A stretch of 64,000 nt of DNA from Schistocephalus solidus (taxonomy: Eukaryota > Platyhelminthes > Cestoda > Diphyllobothriidea > Diphyllobothriidae), in the NCBI GenBank assembly GCA_017591395.1, contig WEDG01004197.1, positions 1 through 64,000 of the forward strand, read 5' to 3'. The notes below the pieces were generated by a model that searched no databases, was not told where the DNA came from, and worked only from the letters and a program-made list of their open reading frames with translations. The position numbers were made by a program, and so were the translations under genes. Numbering within the stretch: position 1 is the first letter of the stretch; each line of letters opens with the position of its first letter. Positions 22,801 through 35,870 of the stretch are shown here, in pieces.

Positions 22801-24480
22801 AATAAAAAAACGAATACATTTCTCTAAAATAAACATCGACATGACTATTATTTTATTCAGCCAGCATATGCTAGAGGAAGTGGCATGAATTCAAGCTCAA
22901 CGTTTTGCACTTCACCTGATATTGCATTCTTCAAAGATTTAATGATATTCTTCGCAGAATTTTTAATTTCAACTCAATTGAACCTGGAATTACCATCCTG
23001 AAGGCTGGAGTTAGATGGTAATGCTTTTCAAAGTTAGCGTTTATGTAATGCCTACCTTCTTCTGGGACTGATGGCTTAATGTTTTTCTAATGTAAAACTA
23101 TTTTTAGTATCAATTCACTTCTAAATAGCAAGTGAAATTTGACCTTTCTTAACATCAATAGTTCAATCTAGGCGTGATTTATCACAATTGTGCGTGTAAT
23201 ATATCCTGTGTTTCAAGCAAGGCTGATTAAAAGGAGACTATGTTCAACCCCATAGATTAACTCAAAATATTTAACCACTTAGAAGACCAATATTTTCTCA
23301 AATAGCAAAGCCAGTAGGGAAAAGCGGCAAATCTTCTTCTAAAACAATTTACAAGCGTTCCAATTTAAATTTTCAATTAGACGTTTATACTGATATATGC
23401 GAGGCGTCTTTTAAAACTGATTGACTTTCTAGACGTTATGAGGGTTCACTGGTTGATACCGGCCTCAGATTCTTCTGAAAAATGTGAATGATACTTTCTT
23501 AGTAAAGTATATTCCTCTCTATTCACTCCATTTCTTACACATTTACGTAGTACTGGGCGTTGTTGTCCACTCATGTGGAGTGGTTTCTGAGAAAGGATTG
23601 TCATGCATTTATAGCACGGTCATCATTATATAGCATTTGGAAAGCAGATGATTTATTTTTTGTTGCAGGGTTAAATGTCAACTTAGTTTTGCCGCCTTAT
23701 GCGTGTGTACCCATTTACTGTCGTCGGGACATTGGAGAAAGGAAAGTGCAGTTCAGTATTAAATATTTATTTAATCCTTTACCAGTGCCATGGTCACTAC
23801 GTGGGACACATCCTGTACATGGTCAGTATGAAATTCCTGAATTTGGAGTTTCTACAAAATTACATGCTCAGTCGCCTTTTTATGTGGCTGCTCAGTAGAT
23901 TCGGTAAATACTCCCTTTTATCCAGTCATCAGTAGTTTGCGCTCTTGAAGAAAGCACTGTTCTGCTCACATTAAGTGAACGTCCACAAGTATTGTTTTAT
24001 CCGTTCATCAAACTCTTTTGCGAAAGGCTATGGTCCCGTTGGTTGCGCTGCAAGATGAAAGCTCAAGTCTTTCCTCCTCATCGTTTCTGCGTGCTAAGCC
24101 TGTCGTATCCTGAGTAATGTCCCAATTTTTCCGACATTTATGATTCTTCTATCATTGCACACATTTTTTAACGACCTCACGCGTTTGATGCCAATTTAGT
24201 GCATCTATATATCTCAAGAAGGAAACCTGCTATGTGCTATCAGCATGTATAAAGTTGCGCATGATGTCTTCTTCGATGTTTCACAGTTTTCCTCGGTTCT
24301 GTAATCTGTACATAATTTCTAGCTTTTTTGAACGTTTTAATTATAAAATTATTCGCACATGTTCTTTCGTTTACGCAATGCTGTTTCAAACGTTAGTATT
24401 AGGACCATTGATTCACTTCTTATTAACAACTGAATTTGAACTTTATCGAGAAAATTGTAATGTTATTTAGGTATGATTCA
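22800..24480. other. Unassigned A/T-rich region
   Basis: No repeat in the window matches this stretch. A 112-codon plus-strand frame (23,560-23,898) encodes a plausible-looking sequence with four cysteines (FNPLPVPWSLRGTHPVHGQ portion), but no motif, partner exon or paralogue supports it. Confidence 0.3.
23560..23898 (+). CDS. Hypothetical 112-codon ORF (weak)
   Basis: The longest frame in this interval, starting with ATG and ending in TAG. The predicted product is mixed in composition and not low-complexity. A pyrimidine-rich acceptor-like site (TTTTTTGTTGCAG) occurs inside it near 23,656-23,668, so the true feature could be an internal exon beginning there. I recognise no family. Confidence 0.2.
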   Translation: MLSTHVEWFLRKDCHAFIARSSLYSIWKADDLFFVAGLNVNLVLPPYACVPIYCRRDIGERKVQFSIKYLFNPLPVPWSLRGTHPVHGQYEIPEFGVSTKLHAQSPFYVAAQ

Positions 24481-24499
24481 TCATTATAGTGCAAGAATA

Positions 24500-25330
24500 T
24501 CTTCCATATTTTGCCGGGTTCAGTCGAGTGAGCTGCGGCCTAAATACAATCTTCTTCTTTTACACCATTGCTTTGTGCCCGGACATTCGTCTCACGAGTT
24601 ATCTCACGATTTCTTAAACCTAGTCGCTTCGTCCATAACTGCACCAGATCCGGTAAACGACTAAGGACGTTTCTTGCCGGGGCCGTGATGGATGCTTTCG
24701 GCATGTGTGCAATGCAAACTCCAAGAGGTGTGGGAAGGCGGCTTGCGTCTACCAAGACATTTTCCACGTGCGGTTGACCTCGTCAAAAATTATGGTTGGT
24801 TGATTTTGTTATCTAGCGCCTCTAGGCACTGGTTTAAAAAGTCGTCCGAGTAGACATTCGCTCTCAGTACCTGTTGAAGATATGATCCTTTGGCAACCTT
24901 ACCTTCCGTTTAACCCCCCTGCCTATCATCGTGCCGGTAAAGCACCCTTACGCAAATGCGTATGTGACTGATCGGTTGGTTGCTGCGAAAGATCAGCACT
25001 TGAATCCTGCGTGTCGCCTTCATGCACAATTTGTATTTTAGGGCACCGCAAACTCTGCGGCAAACAAGGAAAATCAAGCAGGTTAGATAGTGGTTTCCTT
25101 TCTACCCAATCGTGAATTGCATGTCACATCAGATGGCATTAAGACGTTGTTTTATCACTTCAATTGACAACAAAGCTTTCGTCCACAGAGTGGAAACAGG
25201 GTTTTCTCAATGATGTCGGAAATCAATGGGCATTTACCCTTGCATGACTGCCTCGGATTTGAGTCTGGAAATCGGCGAACCTGTAGGCCTGTCTGGCACC
25301 CTTTCGTAGAAAGTTCTGTCGAAAGCGATA
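24500..25330 (-). pseudogene. PLE family 1 fragment on the minus strand (RT palm/thumb and linker)
   Basis: Reading the minus strand from about 25,330 down gives Penelope-like blocks in order across frameshifts: a QRLNAI..DMQFTIG region, LVCRRVCGALKYKLCMKATR, SNQPISHIRICVRVLYR near 24,960, YLQQVLRANVYSDDFLNQCL near 24,840, and the linker LPTPLGVCIAHMPKA near 24,725. These align with the same positions of the plus-strand family 1 copies (NHPISPKRSC, for example). The GIY-YIG domain that normally follows is not readable. A 75-codon fragment (24,540-24,767) covers the linker part. Confidence 0.65.
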
Positions 25331-25399
25331 ACCAGAATTTTTATAATTTCCTTGCATGCAAGCAGCAGAAAGATACAATGTCGAATTCCGAAAAAAACC

Positions 25400-27190
25400 G
25401 ATGAGCTGAGTAAATGTTGAATCTGTTAATCATTAAGTATCAGTAATATAGCACACTATGCCAAGTAGGCATTAGATAAGGGACAACGAGGACTAAGCAA
25501 AATCACCTAGCCATTATGTACGAAGGTTCGTTTAACGACTTCAGTGGCACGACGAATTACTGCAATGACAATTATGATGCGAATACAGCCTGCAATGGCT
25601 GAACTGAATATCATTCTCTGCACGTGTGATGCAGTTCGAGACACGATGTATATACAACCGCATTTTTTATAACAGTATTTGCTTTTGTGGAATTTGGATA
25701 ACTGTTGTCTACAATCCTGCAAAAGCCGAATTATGCACTTTCTTTGGTGTTGCATAAATTAAAGCTTAAATTGGATAGTCCATTTTCCCTATTTGTTGTA
25801 TGTAATAACCTCATGGTAATTCTGGCAATTTGAAGGTAGAAAATGGGAACATTTTAAACAATATTTTTACTTATTAGACTTAATAAATACTAATGAGCTT
25901 TTTTAATTATTTTTGTCCATTCAATGAAAAATGAACAATAATTAGTTTTTTTTAGATTTCCTCTGTTGTCGAGAGCAAGCTGTCTACCTATGGACCCTAT
26001 TCAGCCGCAACAGCTTGGCCTCATCTTTTAAATAACGTGCGAGAGGGCAAAATTGTTGTTCCTTTTTAAATTGTGGACTGTATAAACTTATGTGTCTAAT
26101 TAAAAGCGACTTAAAACTCTCTATTGGTTTCTGTAGAGTCTAGTCCAAGGGTAGCATAGGAGTAGCAATCTAAATGCTTTCGCATTTTTATGTAATATAA
26201 GCTATTAATTTTTTTCCAACGTGTCCATGACGACGTTGAATAAATGAGATATGTGTGCCGAGACAAGTTGGCACACTTTTCCTTCCTTCATATATTTTGT
26301 TACCGAAGAGAACTTAAAATGTAATGCTTATATTATCATTAAAGTCATTTCTTATTTCGAATAAATTTTTAACAATTACTGACCAATAATAATTGTCGTA
26401 TTTATGAAACCGCATCTGTCATCGTGGCATTTGTTGAAGGTCATGGGAATTCAACCGATGTCAAAATATTCTTTTGCGTTTCATGTCACTCATATCCTCC
26501 AAAAATGTAAAGTTAACTCTTAGGCTACTTGCCATTAGCTACTCTTTTATGAGCTTGAATTTTTTGGTTATCTTATTGGTTATCGTATGGTATGGAAAGA
26601 TGAGCATGTCCCAAATTGGAGGAAATAGCCCCACACTTATTAATATAAGTAAAATTACACAGTCGAAGTGTATGTGTGCCGATCACGGTTGCTGCGAGGA
26701 AGCTCCATAGATAATAATAATTTTTTTCCGTAATTAAGCCGAGCAATTCTTTTTATTTAGAACTTCCTAAATTGCTTCTTTGCTGACGAGTCTCTGTATT
26801 CATCGCTTAGTATTATATGTTAATAAACTTTCGTGTAAATGGCATCGGACGAAATGACAAGGGACAAATAGAACCAGCCTGTATCTGGTGTCATATGTCA
26901 ACGCAATGTGTTTGACCATTTGACCAATCACAGAATGTTGTATTAGGCACTGTTTAAATATAACGTTTTTGATACATCTACCATTTAACTGAATATGAAC
27001 TGGTAGACCGGATTCAACATTTTCATGATAAGGTTCTTATGTTTCTAAAGAACTTCAATGTATTATATAATGTATATAAAGAGGTATAGCCGAAGATGCT
27101 GACCACTGGTTTTTAAAAATTATGAAAAGGTTAGGTGATCTTTGAGTAAGAGGATTTCCTTGTTTAACATTTCACCTCATCATAAGAGAT
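25400..27190. other. Unassigned A/T-rich region
   Basis: No gene is supported. The stretch 26,480-26,710 matches 63,600-63,830 (TCACT.ATATC, CATTAGCTAC.C.TTTATG, GTAT.TGTGT.CCGA and GGTTGCTGCGAG), so it may belong to the same old duplication as the 20/50-kb segments. The reading frames are not conserved between the two. Confidence 0.35.
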
Positions 27191-27199
27191 CGACAATTG

Positions 27200-27535
27200 G
27201 GGGGAAATACATCTGTCAAGTAAGTCCTGCATGCTCAATCCAGATAGGCCTACTGCCTACACGTTTAAATGGCACTTGGCGCCTTACCTTCGTTGACACG
27301 TAATGAAGCTGCACCTGCAAATGTCCAAGCTAAACGTCCGCTCTGAATTCTTCACGCAACGGCTAGTAAAGCTTTGGAATGATCTCTCGAAATCAGTCGT
27401 GAAGTCGACATCCCTTCAGTTTTTCACGAATCGTCTGAGTAATTATGTGTATCCCTTATTTTGCGCCGATGATCTTGACCCTAAGGGATGCCACTTCCAT
27501 TTCAGACCATTGTATTGTTTAGATAGTAAATAGTA
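27200..27535 (+). pseudogene. CR1-like LINE, family B, 3' fragment
   Basis: The frame from 27,303 reads MSKLNVRSEFFTQRLVKLWN and matches the C-terminal end of the minus-strand family B element (46,546-46,788, MSKLNLRSEFFTQRVIQQCN). Only the last part of ORF2 and a piece of 3' UTR remain, a typical 5'-truncated insertion. Confidence 0.75.
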
Positions 27536-27539
27536 CGTA

Positions 27540-28240
27540 AAGCATGATTATGATAAGGAAGCATGTAAAAATACGGTTGTCAAGGGTAAGCTTTCCCCCT
27601 CACCAAATAAACTTAAAACTGCTGCCGTTCTCAGAAGACACTGTTGCCAAAAGGCGTGGATGCTTGTTTGTTTGAATAGCATGGCAAAGTTATTCAGACG
27701 TCCTTTTGCTGCCTTAAGCTTACCAGGGTTGGGAAAAAGCCAGCCCCGAATAATTATCGTATTAGGTCGCTGTCTATTTGTTGGAATTAGCAAGTCATAC
27801 CCAAGGTCGGACTGTCATGCAAACTGATCGGGGCGGCCCTCATCATCGTACCACTACTGACTTGCGAATAACTGCTTAGTGTTTATATTTTCCATACTTT
27901 TTATTGGCAAGTATCAGTTTATTATAACTCTCACCATTTCCTTCATGTCAGATTCCAAATGTACATATTAAGAGAGACGCATACTGTTAGTTTCCCATGT
28001 GATTTCTAATCGTCAGTCGGAAAAAGAGACAAAATCCTGCTTCTAGTCTCCTGAACAAAATGTATTTAAGCTTCGTTAGCTGGCATCCATTTGAGTTTGA
28101 AGTATTTGAAAGATTTGGAAACAGGAGTTTTATTTTAAATTTATTTTGAATATTTATTTAATTATCCGAAGAAAGGACAGTGAAATTAAAGAATGGGAAG
28201 TACAAACATAAGATAAGGTCTTAATTTAATTTCAGGAGAG
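27540..28240. other. Unassigned spacer
   Basis: An 81-codon minus-strand frame (27,548-27,793) is present without a recognisable motif. Nothing else was identified in these 700 bases. Confidence 0.3.
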
Positions 28241-29090
28241 TAGAAATTATAAGAAGTTAAGCCAAAAATCTGAGCAGCTTCGGTCGTATTTTCTATCGGC
28301 ATGAGGCGATATATGTAATTTATTGGTGTAGATTAAGCAAAAGTCCTTGATTGAAGAACTTTCAATCATAGGGCAGCCTTCAAAAATAAAAGGTTGCGGC
28401 AGCCTTACAGGCCCAAAACTCATGTAGCGACAGTAAGAGGGTGAGAACTTCATTAGCCATGTAGAGATTCATGCACAAAAAGCGTCTGAGTCCGAATGAA
28501 TTTGTTTTAGTCATCGTTCAGTCGTTGAGTTAGTGAATGAAAACACGCGTTTAAGGTCATCAGAATACAGGAAAAGATTAAGAATTTTAAACTATCGATG
28601 AAATATCATTTATACCCAGTTAGAACAGCAAAAGACCTAATACTTTACCTTGAAGGCCACCACTAACAATTGATGAAGAACCTGAGTATGAAGATCCCAG
28701 TAAAAAAAATTGTTTTCGATCATTTAGGTATGATCTAATAAAGTCAGTTAGGGGACAACAAAATCCTTAAGCTTCTAGTTTAGCTAGAACTCGTTTATGA
28801 GACACTTTATCGAATGCCTTACTAAGATCAAAATAGATAAATACTACAGATAGATGATCATTACGAAGAGAAGTTAGTTGATTTAGGTTTGACAAGAGTG
28901 GTCCGGTAAAACGCGCGTTAGGAAATTTTGATAATTGGAGTACTTGTGCAAAAATCCGTGATTTGTTTTGCAATACGTTTTGCAAAGAGTTTAGCAAGAG
29001 AGGGCGTTTTATGAACACTGCAATAGTTATGAATGTCAATAATTGTAATAGAAACCATTTTTGAGAAATACTGAAAATAATTTGCATAGT
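28240..29090 (-). pseudogene. Non-LTR reverse transcriptase fragment, family D, copy 1
   Basis: The minus strand reads a palm block IYFDLSKAFDKVSHKRVLAKLEA near 28,790-28,850. In broken frames this is followed by FIRSYLNDRKQFF, GLQGKVLGLLLF (RT GxPQGSxLGP-type block) and GINDISS, with a late FGPVRLPQPFIF segment near 28,400. The order and wording parallel the copy at 30,635-31,340. The catalytic ADD region is broken. It could be jockey-like or a CR1 relative. Confidence 0.7.
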
Positions 29091-29094
29091 AAAA

Positions 29095-30630
29095 GTGGAA
29101 AATCCCTTATTTATAAAATACTTGTGTTTGGAATGTTATCAGTTCCAACCGAATGTAAATTTTGTGAGGTGAGTTTTTTTTCTTTTTGAATACGTGAAGG
29201 CGAGAAATAAATGGTTATTAGATGGGAATTTGAATTTTGAAAGCAGAGCAATTGAGGGAGTGTTGCTAGTTTTAATGGTAAAGTGGTTAACGAAAAACGA
29301 ATTTTAAAATTCTGCTTAGCCCAAATCCTCTGGTACGAATATTTTGTATCAGTAAGTTACATTCTGACGCTTATCCGATGACCGAAAATGAAAGATGTGA
29401 GCAACAGATTTGGATGAATTGGCATCACTTAGTGCCTGAGACGCCCTACACTTATCTCACGTGAGCCAAATTTTCGATTAAACATCAAATATTTGTGCAA
29501 TCCTTAAGTGAACTTATAAATAGCTTTAAGAGGAAATTTTAAGTTGCTTTCGTAATTGTTTTAGTCTCTTTTAGAGAATATGTGGAACAGTTGAAGAAGC
29601 AGCGTTCGATTTATAAATATTAAACTGAATATAAACCTAATTTTCTTTTGTGAGTCTCTGTAATAGCTCATGGAACACGTTTGAATCGTTGATTGAAAAT
29701 ATGCTATGCCAATCTAGAATGCTCACGAAATTATTAATTAATTCCTGATTGTGTTAGCAAAGTCGAGGTAATTGCATTTAACATCAGGCTTCGTAAGAAG
29801 GGGGACTGGAAAACAACAGTGAATTATTGCGTGATCCCTTCTGACTTGATCACGAGGGAAATGTTTAATGAGTTGGTTGACATCATTTGTAAAAATTCAA
29901 TCTTAAATGGTTGCATTTCTAGTAACTAATCGGACCATTTGGGACATGTTTTAAACGTTTATGGCATCTACCAATTTCTGATGTTTTTGCGGAAAGGAAT
30001 TTGTCTGCCAGTCTTCTTGGTAACAGTCAGGTGTGCATATTTGTGATTTCGCGTCGCAGTTGTCAAGCCACTCTTGTTTGAATTTGCCATTCTTAGGCGG
30101 TCAATGAGGAAGAGTGCTCTGGGTGATTTGCTGAAGTTATATGTGCACTTCCTAGGCTTGCACTTTTCATATGAGTTGGCAGGTCAATATATGCCATTTA
30201 GCCTGCTTCACGCGGTATGATTTGCGACGTAACTCCGGCCATTCATGCCCTGTGCTCTACAAGTACAGACATGAACTGAGATGGAACCAACCATTGCTTT
30301 TCTGCCATACTTACACTTCAGCTATTACATTTTCCCCTCTAGCATCATTATGATTGGTGTTGGTGAGCCTGTGTGCAATGTTTGTCATGATTGAATCCAA
30401 AGTTCCGCGTGCAGCGTTTCCCGGAAATCATGCCTGATCATCTCACAGCTCACAGTCAAAGGTGTTGTCGAGAAGATTACACCAAAACTTTTTTCCACTG
30501 CCTATGCTTTCTTGTTCACCAGTAATTTCAAAACATTGCTAATTGTTGACCTAGCAGGTCAAGTTCTGTCTACCTTATTAAGTATTTGTGCATTTTGTCA
30601 TAACTTTTTTTCTTTACTTATGTTTGTTTA
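29095..30630. other. Unassigned A/T-rich region
   Basis: About 1.5 kb with no supported gene, repeat match or motif. Confidence 0.3.
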
Positions 30631-30634
30631 GACA

Positions 30635-31480
30635 GTGCCTTGCCATTGCAAACCAAATATCATTTCTAAAAAAAATCAAAATTACTTCTTAATAAAACTT
30701 CTTGAAACAAATATTTTTAATCTAGTTATCGACATGTGCCTAGAAAATAAGCCCTTGAGCAACTCGCAATATTGTTTTCTACCTGGGAGATCATGCGAAG
30801 TGTGTCAATTAGTTTTTATTTACCTCGTCACTTCCCTTCATAATGAGCAGCATTCAGTGGTTCCAAACTACTTTGACCTGAGCAAAGCCTTTGACAAGGT
30901 ACCACACAGATGTCTTCTGGTGAAACTGGATGCCCTCGGCATCTGGCCTCCTCTCCTTGACTTCATTGGCTCCTACTTGTCTTACCACAAGCAGAATGTC
31001 TTAGTTGGTAATAGCTATTCGACACCACAGCCGATACCGAGTGGCATTTTTCAAGGCACGCTTCTAGGTCCCGTGCTCTTATTCTGTACATAAACGATAT
31101 GTCATCTTTACTCAAAAATTCACTAAATTTCATTTACGCTGACGACCTTAAGTGCATTTATTCATTTTCTCAATGCACTGCAAATAGTTGCGTTGATAAA
31201 ACCAACACTGATTGTTTTATGCTATCACTTTGGAGCTCTAGTTTGCAGATGGAATTTTCTGCATCCAAGAGTACTCTTATGTGTTTTGGCCCCACCAAGC
31301 TTCCTGAACCACCAGTATTTCTGGGTTAAAAGACTGGACGTCTGTTTCTGCTTCCTGTTTCGCGTTAACTCTAGCACAAATCTCCCAAGAAGTAAATCTC
31401 TCACTCCGGTAGATCGACCCTTTGCCATTTGTTATTCCTACATGATCATTTCACCACCCCTTAGCTCTACAACTAACCCT
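30635..31480 (+). pseudogene. Non-LTR reverse transcriptase fragment, family D, copy 2
   Basis: The frame 30,635-31,093 shows LSNSQYCFLPGRSCEVCQL, then NYFDLSKAFDKVPHRCLLVK (motif A, catalytic Asp present) and PSGIFQGTLLGPVL (motif B). After a frameshift at about 31,090, INDMSSLLKNS and FIYADDLKCIYSF (motif C, YADD intact) follow at 31,130-31,165, then a SLQMEFSASKSTLM block. Endonuclease and N-terminal parts are missing. It is the better-preserved of the two family D copies. Confidence 0.8.
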
Positions 31481-31539
31481 ACTTAGTTTTTTTGCCTCCA
31501 CGTATGCTTTAATATAGAATTATAATCCACTGGAATTAA

Positions 31540-33680
31540 GGTTATCATAAACATGTGTTTCATGTCCCAGTTGGTAGTCAGTGATATGACTGGCTGAATG
31601 AAGGCAGAATAAGCCCGAAACAGACTGTATCACTCTACTCATATTTTTGTTGTCTATGCTCTCTGCATTTAAAACTTTACCTACTTCGGCCTTGTAAGTG
31701 GTTGCCTGCTCGTGATCTTTGCCACCCATACGTAGCTTGTTTACTTCGGGAGTCCAACAGGTTGGTGTGCGCCTATTACTTTTTGAATATATACCCGTTC
31801 AGAGGCATCAGAGAATGACCGTGGCGAGGCACTGATTAACCTTGGTTCTATGAAGTGCTTATGACCCATCTGCCAGACCAAGTGTGTGGACTGTCTGCGC
31901 CGTACTCGAGCGCATGTTTGAGTTTCCAGTTCCAGCTGGTAGTCAGAGTTATGTTTGGCTGAATAAAGGCATAATAAGCCCGTAAAAGACTGTATCACTC
32001 TACCCATATTTTTGTCATCACTCCTATCTACAACTATAACTTGACCGACTTCGGCCTGGTAAGTGGTTGCCTGTTTGTGACCTTTGCCACCCATACGGAG
32101 CTTTTTTTCTTCGGAATGCCAACAGGTCGGTGTGCGCTTATTCCTAATTTAAAACAAACCCGATCTGCAGCGACAGATACTGACGTTGGCGAGGCACTGA
32201 TGAACTTAGGTTCAATGAATTGCTTACGACCCATCTGATAGACCCTGTTTGTTGCTTGTCTGATCCGCGTTGGAACGCATGTTTGCGTTTCAAGTCCGAG
32301 CTGGTAGTCAGGGTTATTATTGTTTGAATGAAGGCAGAATAAGCCCGAAAACGACTTTATAAATATACCCATATAGCCTGTCATGTCTACTCACTGCAAT
32401 TATAATTTGACTGACTTTGGCCTGGTAATTGGTTGCCTGCTCGTGACCTTTGCCACCCATACGAAGCTTGTTTTCTTTGGGAAGTCAATATATAGGTTTG
32501 CTTCTATTCCTGTTTGACTAGATTCCCGATCTGCAGCGACAAAGAATGACGGTGGCTTGGCACTGATGAACTTCGGTTCGATGAAGGGCTTATGACCTAT
32601 TTGAAAAAATCAGGTATGTGGACTGTCTGCGCCGTGTTGGAATGCATAATTTTATTTCGAGTCCCAGCTGTTAGTCAGGGTAATGATTGGCTGAATGAAG
32701 GCAGAATAAGCCCGAAACGTAATGTATTGATCTGCCCATATTTTCCTGCCGTGCTTCTTACAGCAATAATATCTTGATCGACTTCAACTTGGTAATTTTT
32801 TTGCCTGTTCGTGATCTTTGCCACCCATACGGAGCTTTATTACTTCGGGAAGCCAAATGATCGATGTGCGCCTATTCCTGTTTTATTAAAAACCCGATCT
32901 GCAGCGACAGGGAATGACAGGTGGCGATGCACTGATGAACTTCGGTTTGATGAAATGCTTATGACCCATCCGATTGACCGAGTGTGTAGACTGTCTGCGC
33001 CGTGTTCCAGTTCATGTTTGTGTTTCAACACTTAGATTTTAGTCAGATTATGATTTGATGAATGAAGGCAGAATAAGTATGAAACAAACTCTATCAATCT
33101 ACCCATTTTTTTGACGTCTCTCCTCTCTGCAATTATAACTTGACTGAATTTGGCCTGGTAATTGGTTGCCTGTTCGAGACCATTGCCACCCAACGGAAGC
33201 TTGTTAGCTTCAGTTAGGCAATATATCGGTGAGCGCCTATACCAGTTTGACAAAATAGCCGGTCTGCATCGACAGAGACTTGGCACTGATGAACGTCTGT
33301 TAGATGAAGTGCATATGAACCATCTGATAGGCATAGTGTGTTGACTGTCTGCGCCGTGCTCGAGTGCATGTTTGTGTTTTCAGTCCTAACAGACTGTATC
33401 AATCAACCCATATTTTTTTGTCGTCTCTCCTCTCTTCACATATAACTTGGCCTAATCCGGCCTGGCAATTGGTTGACTGCTCGCGACCTTTGCCACCCAT
33501 AATAAGCTTGGTTGCTTCAGGAAGCCGACAGATCGGTTTGCGCCTATTCCTGTTTCAATAAATACCCGATCTGCAGCCACAGAGAATGACAGATGGTGAG
33601 GAACTGATTAACCTTGGCTTGCTGAAGTGCGTATGTCCCATCCGATATACCAAGTGTGTGAACTTTCTGGGCCGTGCTCG
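31540..33680. repeat. Satellite S1 array, left part
   Basis: Tandem head-to-tail copies of a unit of about 366 bp. The landmark GGTAGTCAG (or a variant) recurs at about 31,573, 31,938, 32,303, 32,670 and 33,039, with a partly deleted unit at about 33,380. Other unit landmarks are GAATGAAGGCAGAATAAGCCCGAAA (split here: GAATGAAGGCAGAATAAG), CTTTGCCACCCATACGGAGC and GCACTGATGAACTT. The array stops abruptly at GCCGTGCTC (33,672-33,680), mid-unit. Confidence 0.9.
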
Positions 33681-34110
33681 GTTCATCAAGTTACTTTTGA
33701 AACTTTGGCGGGCTTTATAAACCAGGCCTTTTACCCTGTTCCTCTGCGTGTTGTACTTCGTCAGCGATTAACGGTGTTTTATGCTAGATACTTTGCCCCA
33801 GCTTTCGCTTGTGAATTACTTCACTCTTCAGTGCGGTCGTTAGCCGCTGAGACCTGTTAGGGACATTTCTTTCCAATTAGGAGAGTATTTGGCTCTAAGT
33901 CCATGTAATACGGCCGTAAATTCAAACCCATTTTCGAGAGTACACCCGGTGAATGTTTCATTCCAATCTTAACGGCGCATATCAATTTTAATAAGGGTAA
34001 AATTTCCACGACATATGTGGTGTTTTACGGTAATGCTTCGATCGGTGACAGAGAAGAGTGACTACTCCCAATGTAGGACTATGTGGTACCGTTTGACCAG
34101 TGAAGGTAGG
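33681..34110. other. Unassigned left end of the array-splitting insertion
   Basis: About 430 bases with no match to the satellite or to a recognised element. A 77-codon plus frame straddling the array border (33,627-33,860) has no motif. Confidence 0.4.
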
Positions 34111-35870
34111 CAGATCACAACATCGACGCTGTCAGGTGCGATTGTCAATACAATATCCAAAACAATTGGCTTGGTGCCCCTCGCGTATTCTGGTTGGAGA
34201 CAGGACATGTTGAGTTACGAAGTGGTTCTGTATTGCTTCTACGAGGAGGCGATCACAGTTTAATTCGGAGCCTGATGCCGAGCTCTTATTCCAATCGATA
34301 TTCGGAGCGTTAAAGTCGCCCATAATAAGGACTTTGGATCAACTAGCAAAAGCTTCTATATCGTCTATCAGACTACTGTCTGACTGGGGGGGATCATTTC
34401 TTAATGGTCAGTAGACCGTTGGGATCTCAAGTGCTTGGGGACCCAAGCGATCTGATATTGGGCCAGATGGCTTTAGTTCCACACGCGAGCTATTTCGTTT
34501 TTCTGACACGAGCAGGCCATGTCTGACATAAGTCAGCAAACCCCCAACATGACGTCCTGCTCTATCCTTTCTGAATAACTGAAAACCGTGGAGAACAACT
34601 TCGAGATCGTCCACCTTCGTGGTCATCCACATTTCAATTATGGAGATAATATCTGGTGAACTTTGGCATACGTTTATCTGAAGCTTATATAATTTAGGGA
34701 GTAAACTTTGGAAACCTTCGTCATTTGCAGCTGATGGTCCGATATACACACGGGATGTGTCGATATTTAAGAGGCATTGCATATTTACGCAATAGAACTT
34801 AATTTTGTGTATATTTTTTGCATAGAATTCGTTAGAATGATGGGCGTCCTCCACAGAAGGGGTTTTGTACTCGAACAATCACTCCGTTCCTTATTACCAG
34901 TTCCTTCTCTCCCTGTTATTTCAAAGTCTCCATTTCCGCTTTGACGGCCCTTTATTTCATTATCGCTTGTACGGAGTAGTCGGGTTGTAAAAATACCTCT
35001 GTGACTGGGGACTCCTCTTGCTGTTTCTCGACTAGAAGGTCTCTTTGAAGTTTATTTTTTTCAAAAGTAGCTTTACAGGTCTTGATTTATTTCTATGAGT
35101 GTTTGCATCTTCTTTACTATTTATTGGGAAAAGTTTAAAAAACTATTTTTTTATCCTCTCTTATTATTTCAGTTCAACACTCCCGTGAGGCCATGAAATC
35201 ATAATTTTTCGGAACCTGGGGGTTTTCGTTGGTTGATTAACGAAGCCGGTGGACGATTATGCATTTTGACCTGCCCACCGCAACTCTATACAGGGGTTTT
35301 TGTCGAATAAATTGTCTGGCCGATGTTGGGGCTTACCAATATTGACTTAAACGCCTTTGGCTGGGTGAGTCGTACGGGTGGGTACTTCCGCTATGGGTCC
35401 ACTTTTTGTTGTCCTTTTGGTGGGCGTCATTTCCTCTATATTTGGCTCTGACGAAGCGCGTGTGGTCTGGAGACTATTTTCTTTAATCGTTTTCTACCGT
35501 GTTTCGTTTAGCTCGTGCATTGTTTTATCTTGATAAATTTCATTTTGTACATTCGATTGCGTTTCTGGCGAGTTTGACATCATTCCCTTCGGGTATTTGC
35601 GAACCATCCCTGTGGTCGTATGTTTCGCCTTTTTCGTATTCTTGAGTGTTTCTGGAGACTCTGAGTCACTACTGTTGACTGTTATCTTATAAACCAATTT
35701 GTCAATTTCTGGGGATTTGCTAGTAGATTGCCTCGTGGTCTACTCCATGTTATCCTATGCGAAGATGCTGGCAATCGATCCTCTGAAACTACTGTCTGCT
35801 ATAAAAATTCTGCATAATCCTGATTTATTCCGCCAATATATTTAACTTTGATGCTAGCGTTTTTCAACCG
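34110..35870 (-). pseudogene. CR1-like LINE, family C, copy 2 (endonuclease half)
   Basis: The minus-strand frame 34,408-34,878 reads as the N-terminal part of an APE-type endonuclease (SSPDIISIIEMW, then GFQLFRKDRAGRHVGGLLTY), and a downstream frame has MGDFNAPNIDW (34,290-34,323), the family's conserved GDFN motif. An in-frame tail with THVLSP-type sequence and HQANC ends near 34,132. No RT follows, so the element is 3'-truncated or rearranged. The upstream leader to about 35,800 matches 17,300-18,460. Confidence 0.75.

Noticed and set aside
26474..26710. Hydrophobic 78-codon frame as a membrane protein exon
   Set aside because: The paralogous stretch at 63,600-63,830 does not keep the frame or the hydrophobic segment.
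32195..32240. CTGATGA plus hairpin in S1 units as a hammerhead ribozyme
   Set aside because: The required GAAA directly after stem II and a matching stem III and cleavage triplet are missing.
31741..32384. Minus-strand frames of 116-117 codons with repeated peptide wording in satellite S1
   Set aside because: The same words recur in every unit with stops at varying places, and the unit length is close to a multiple of three; no start, splice or conservation pattern supports a protein.
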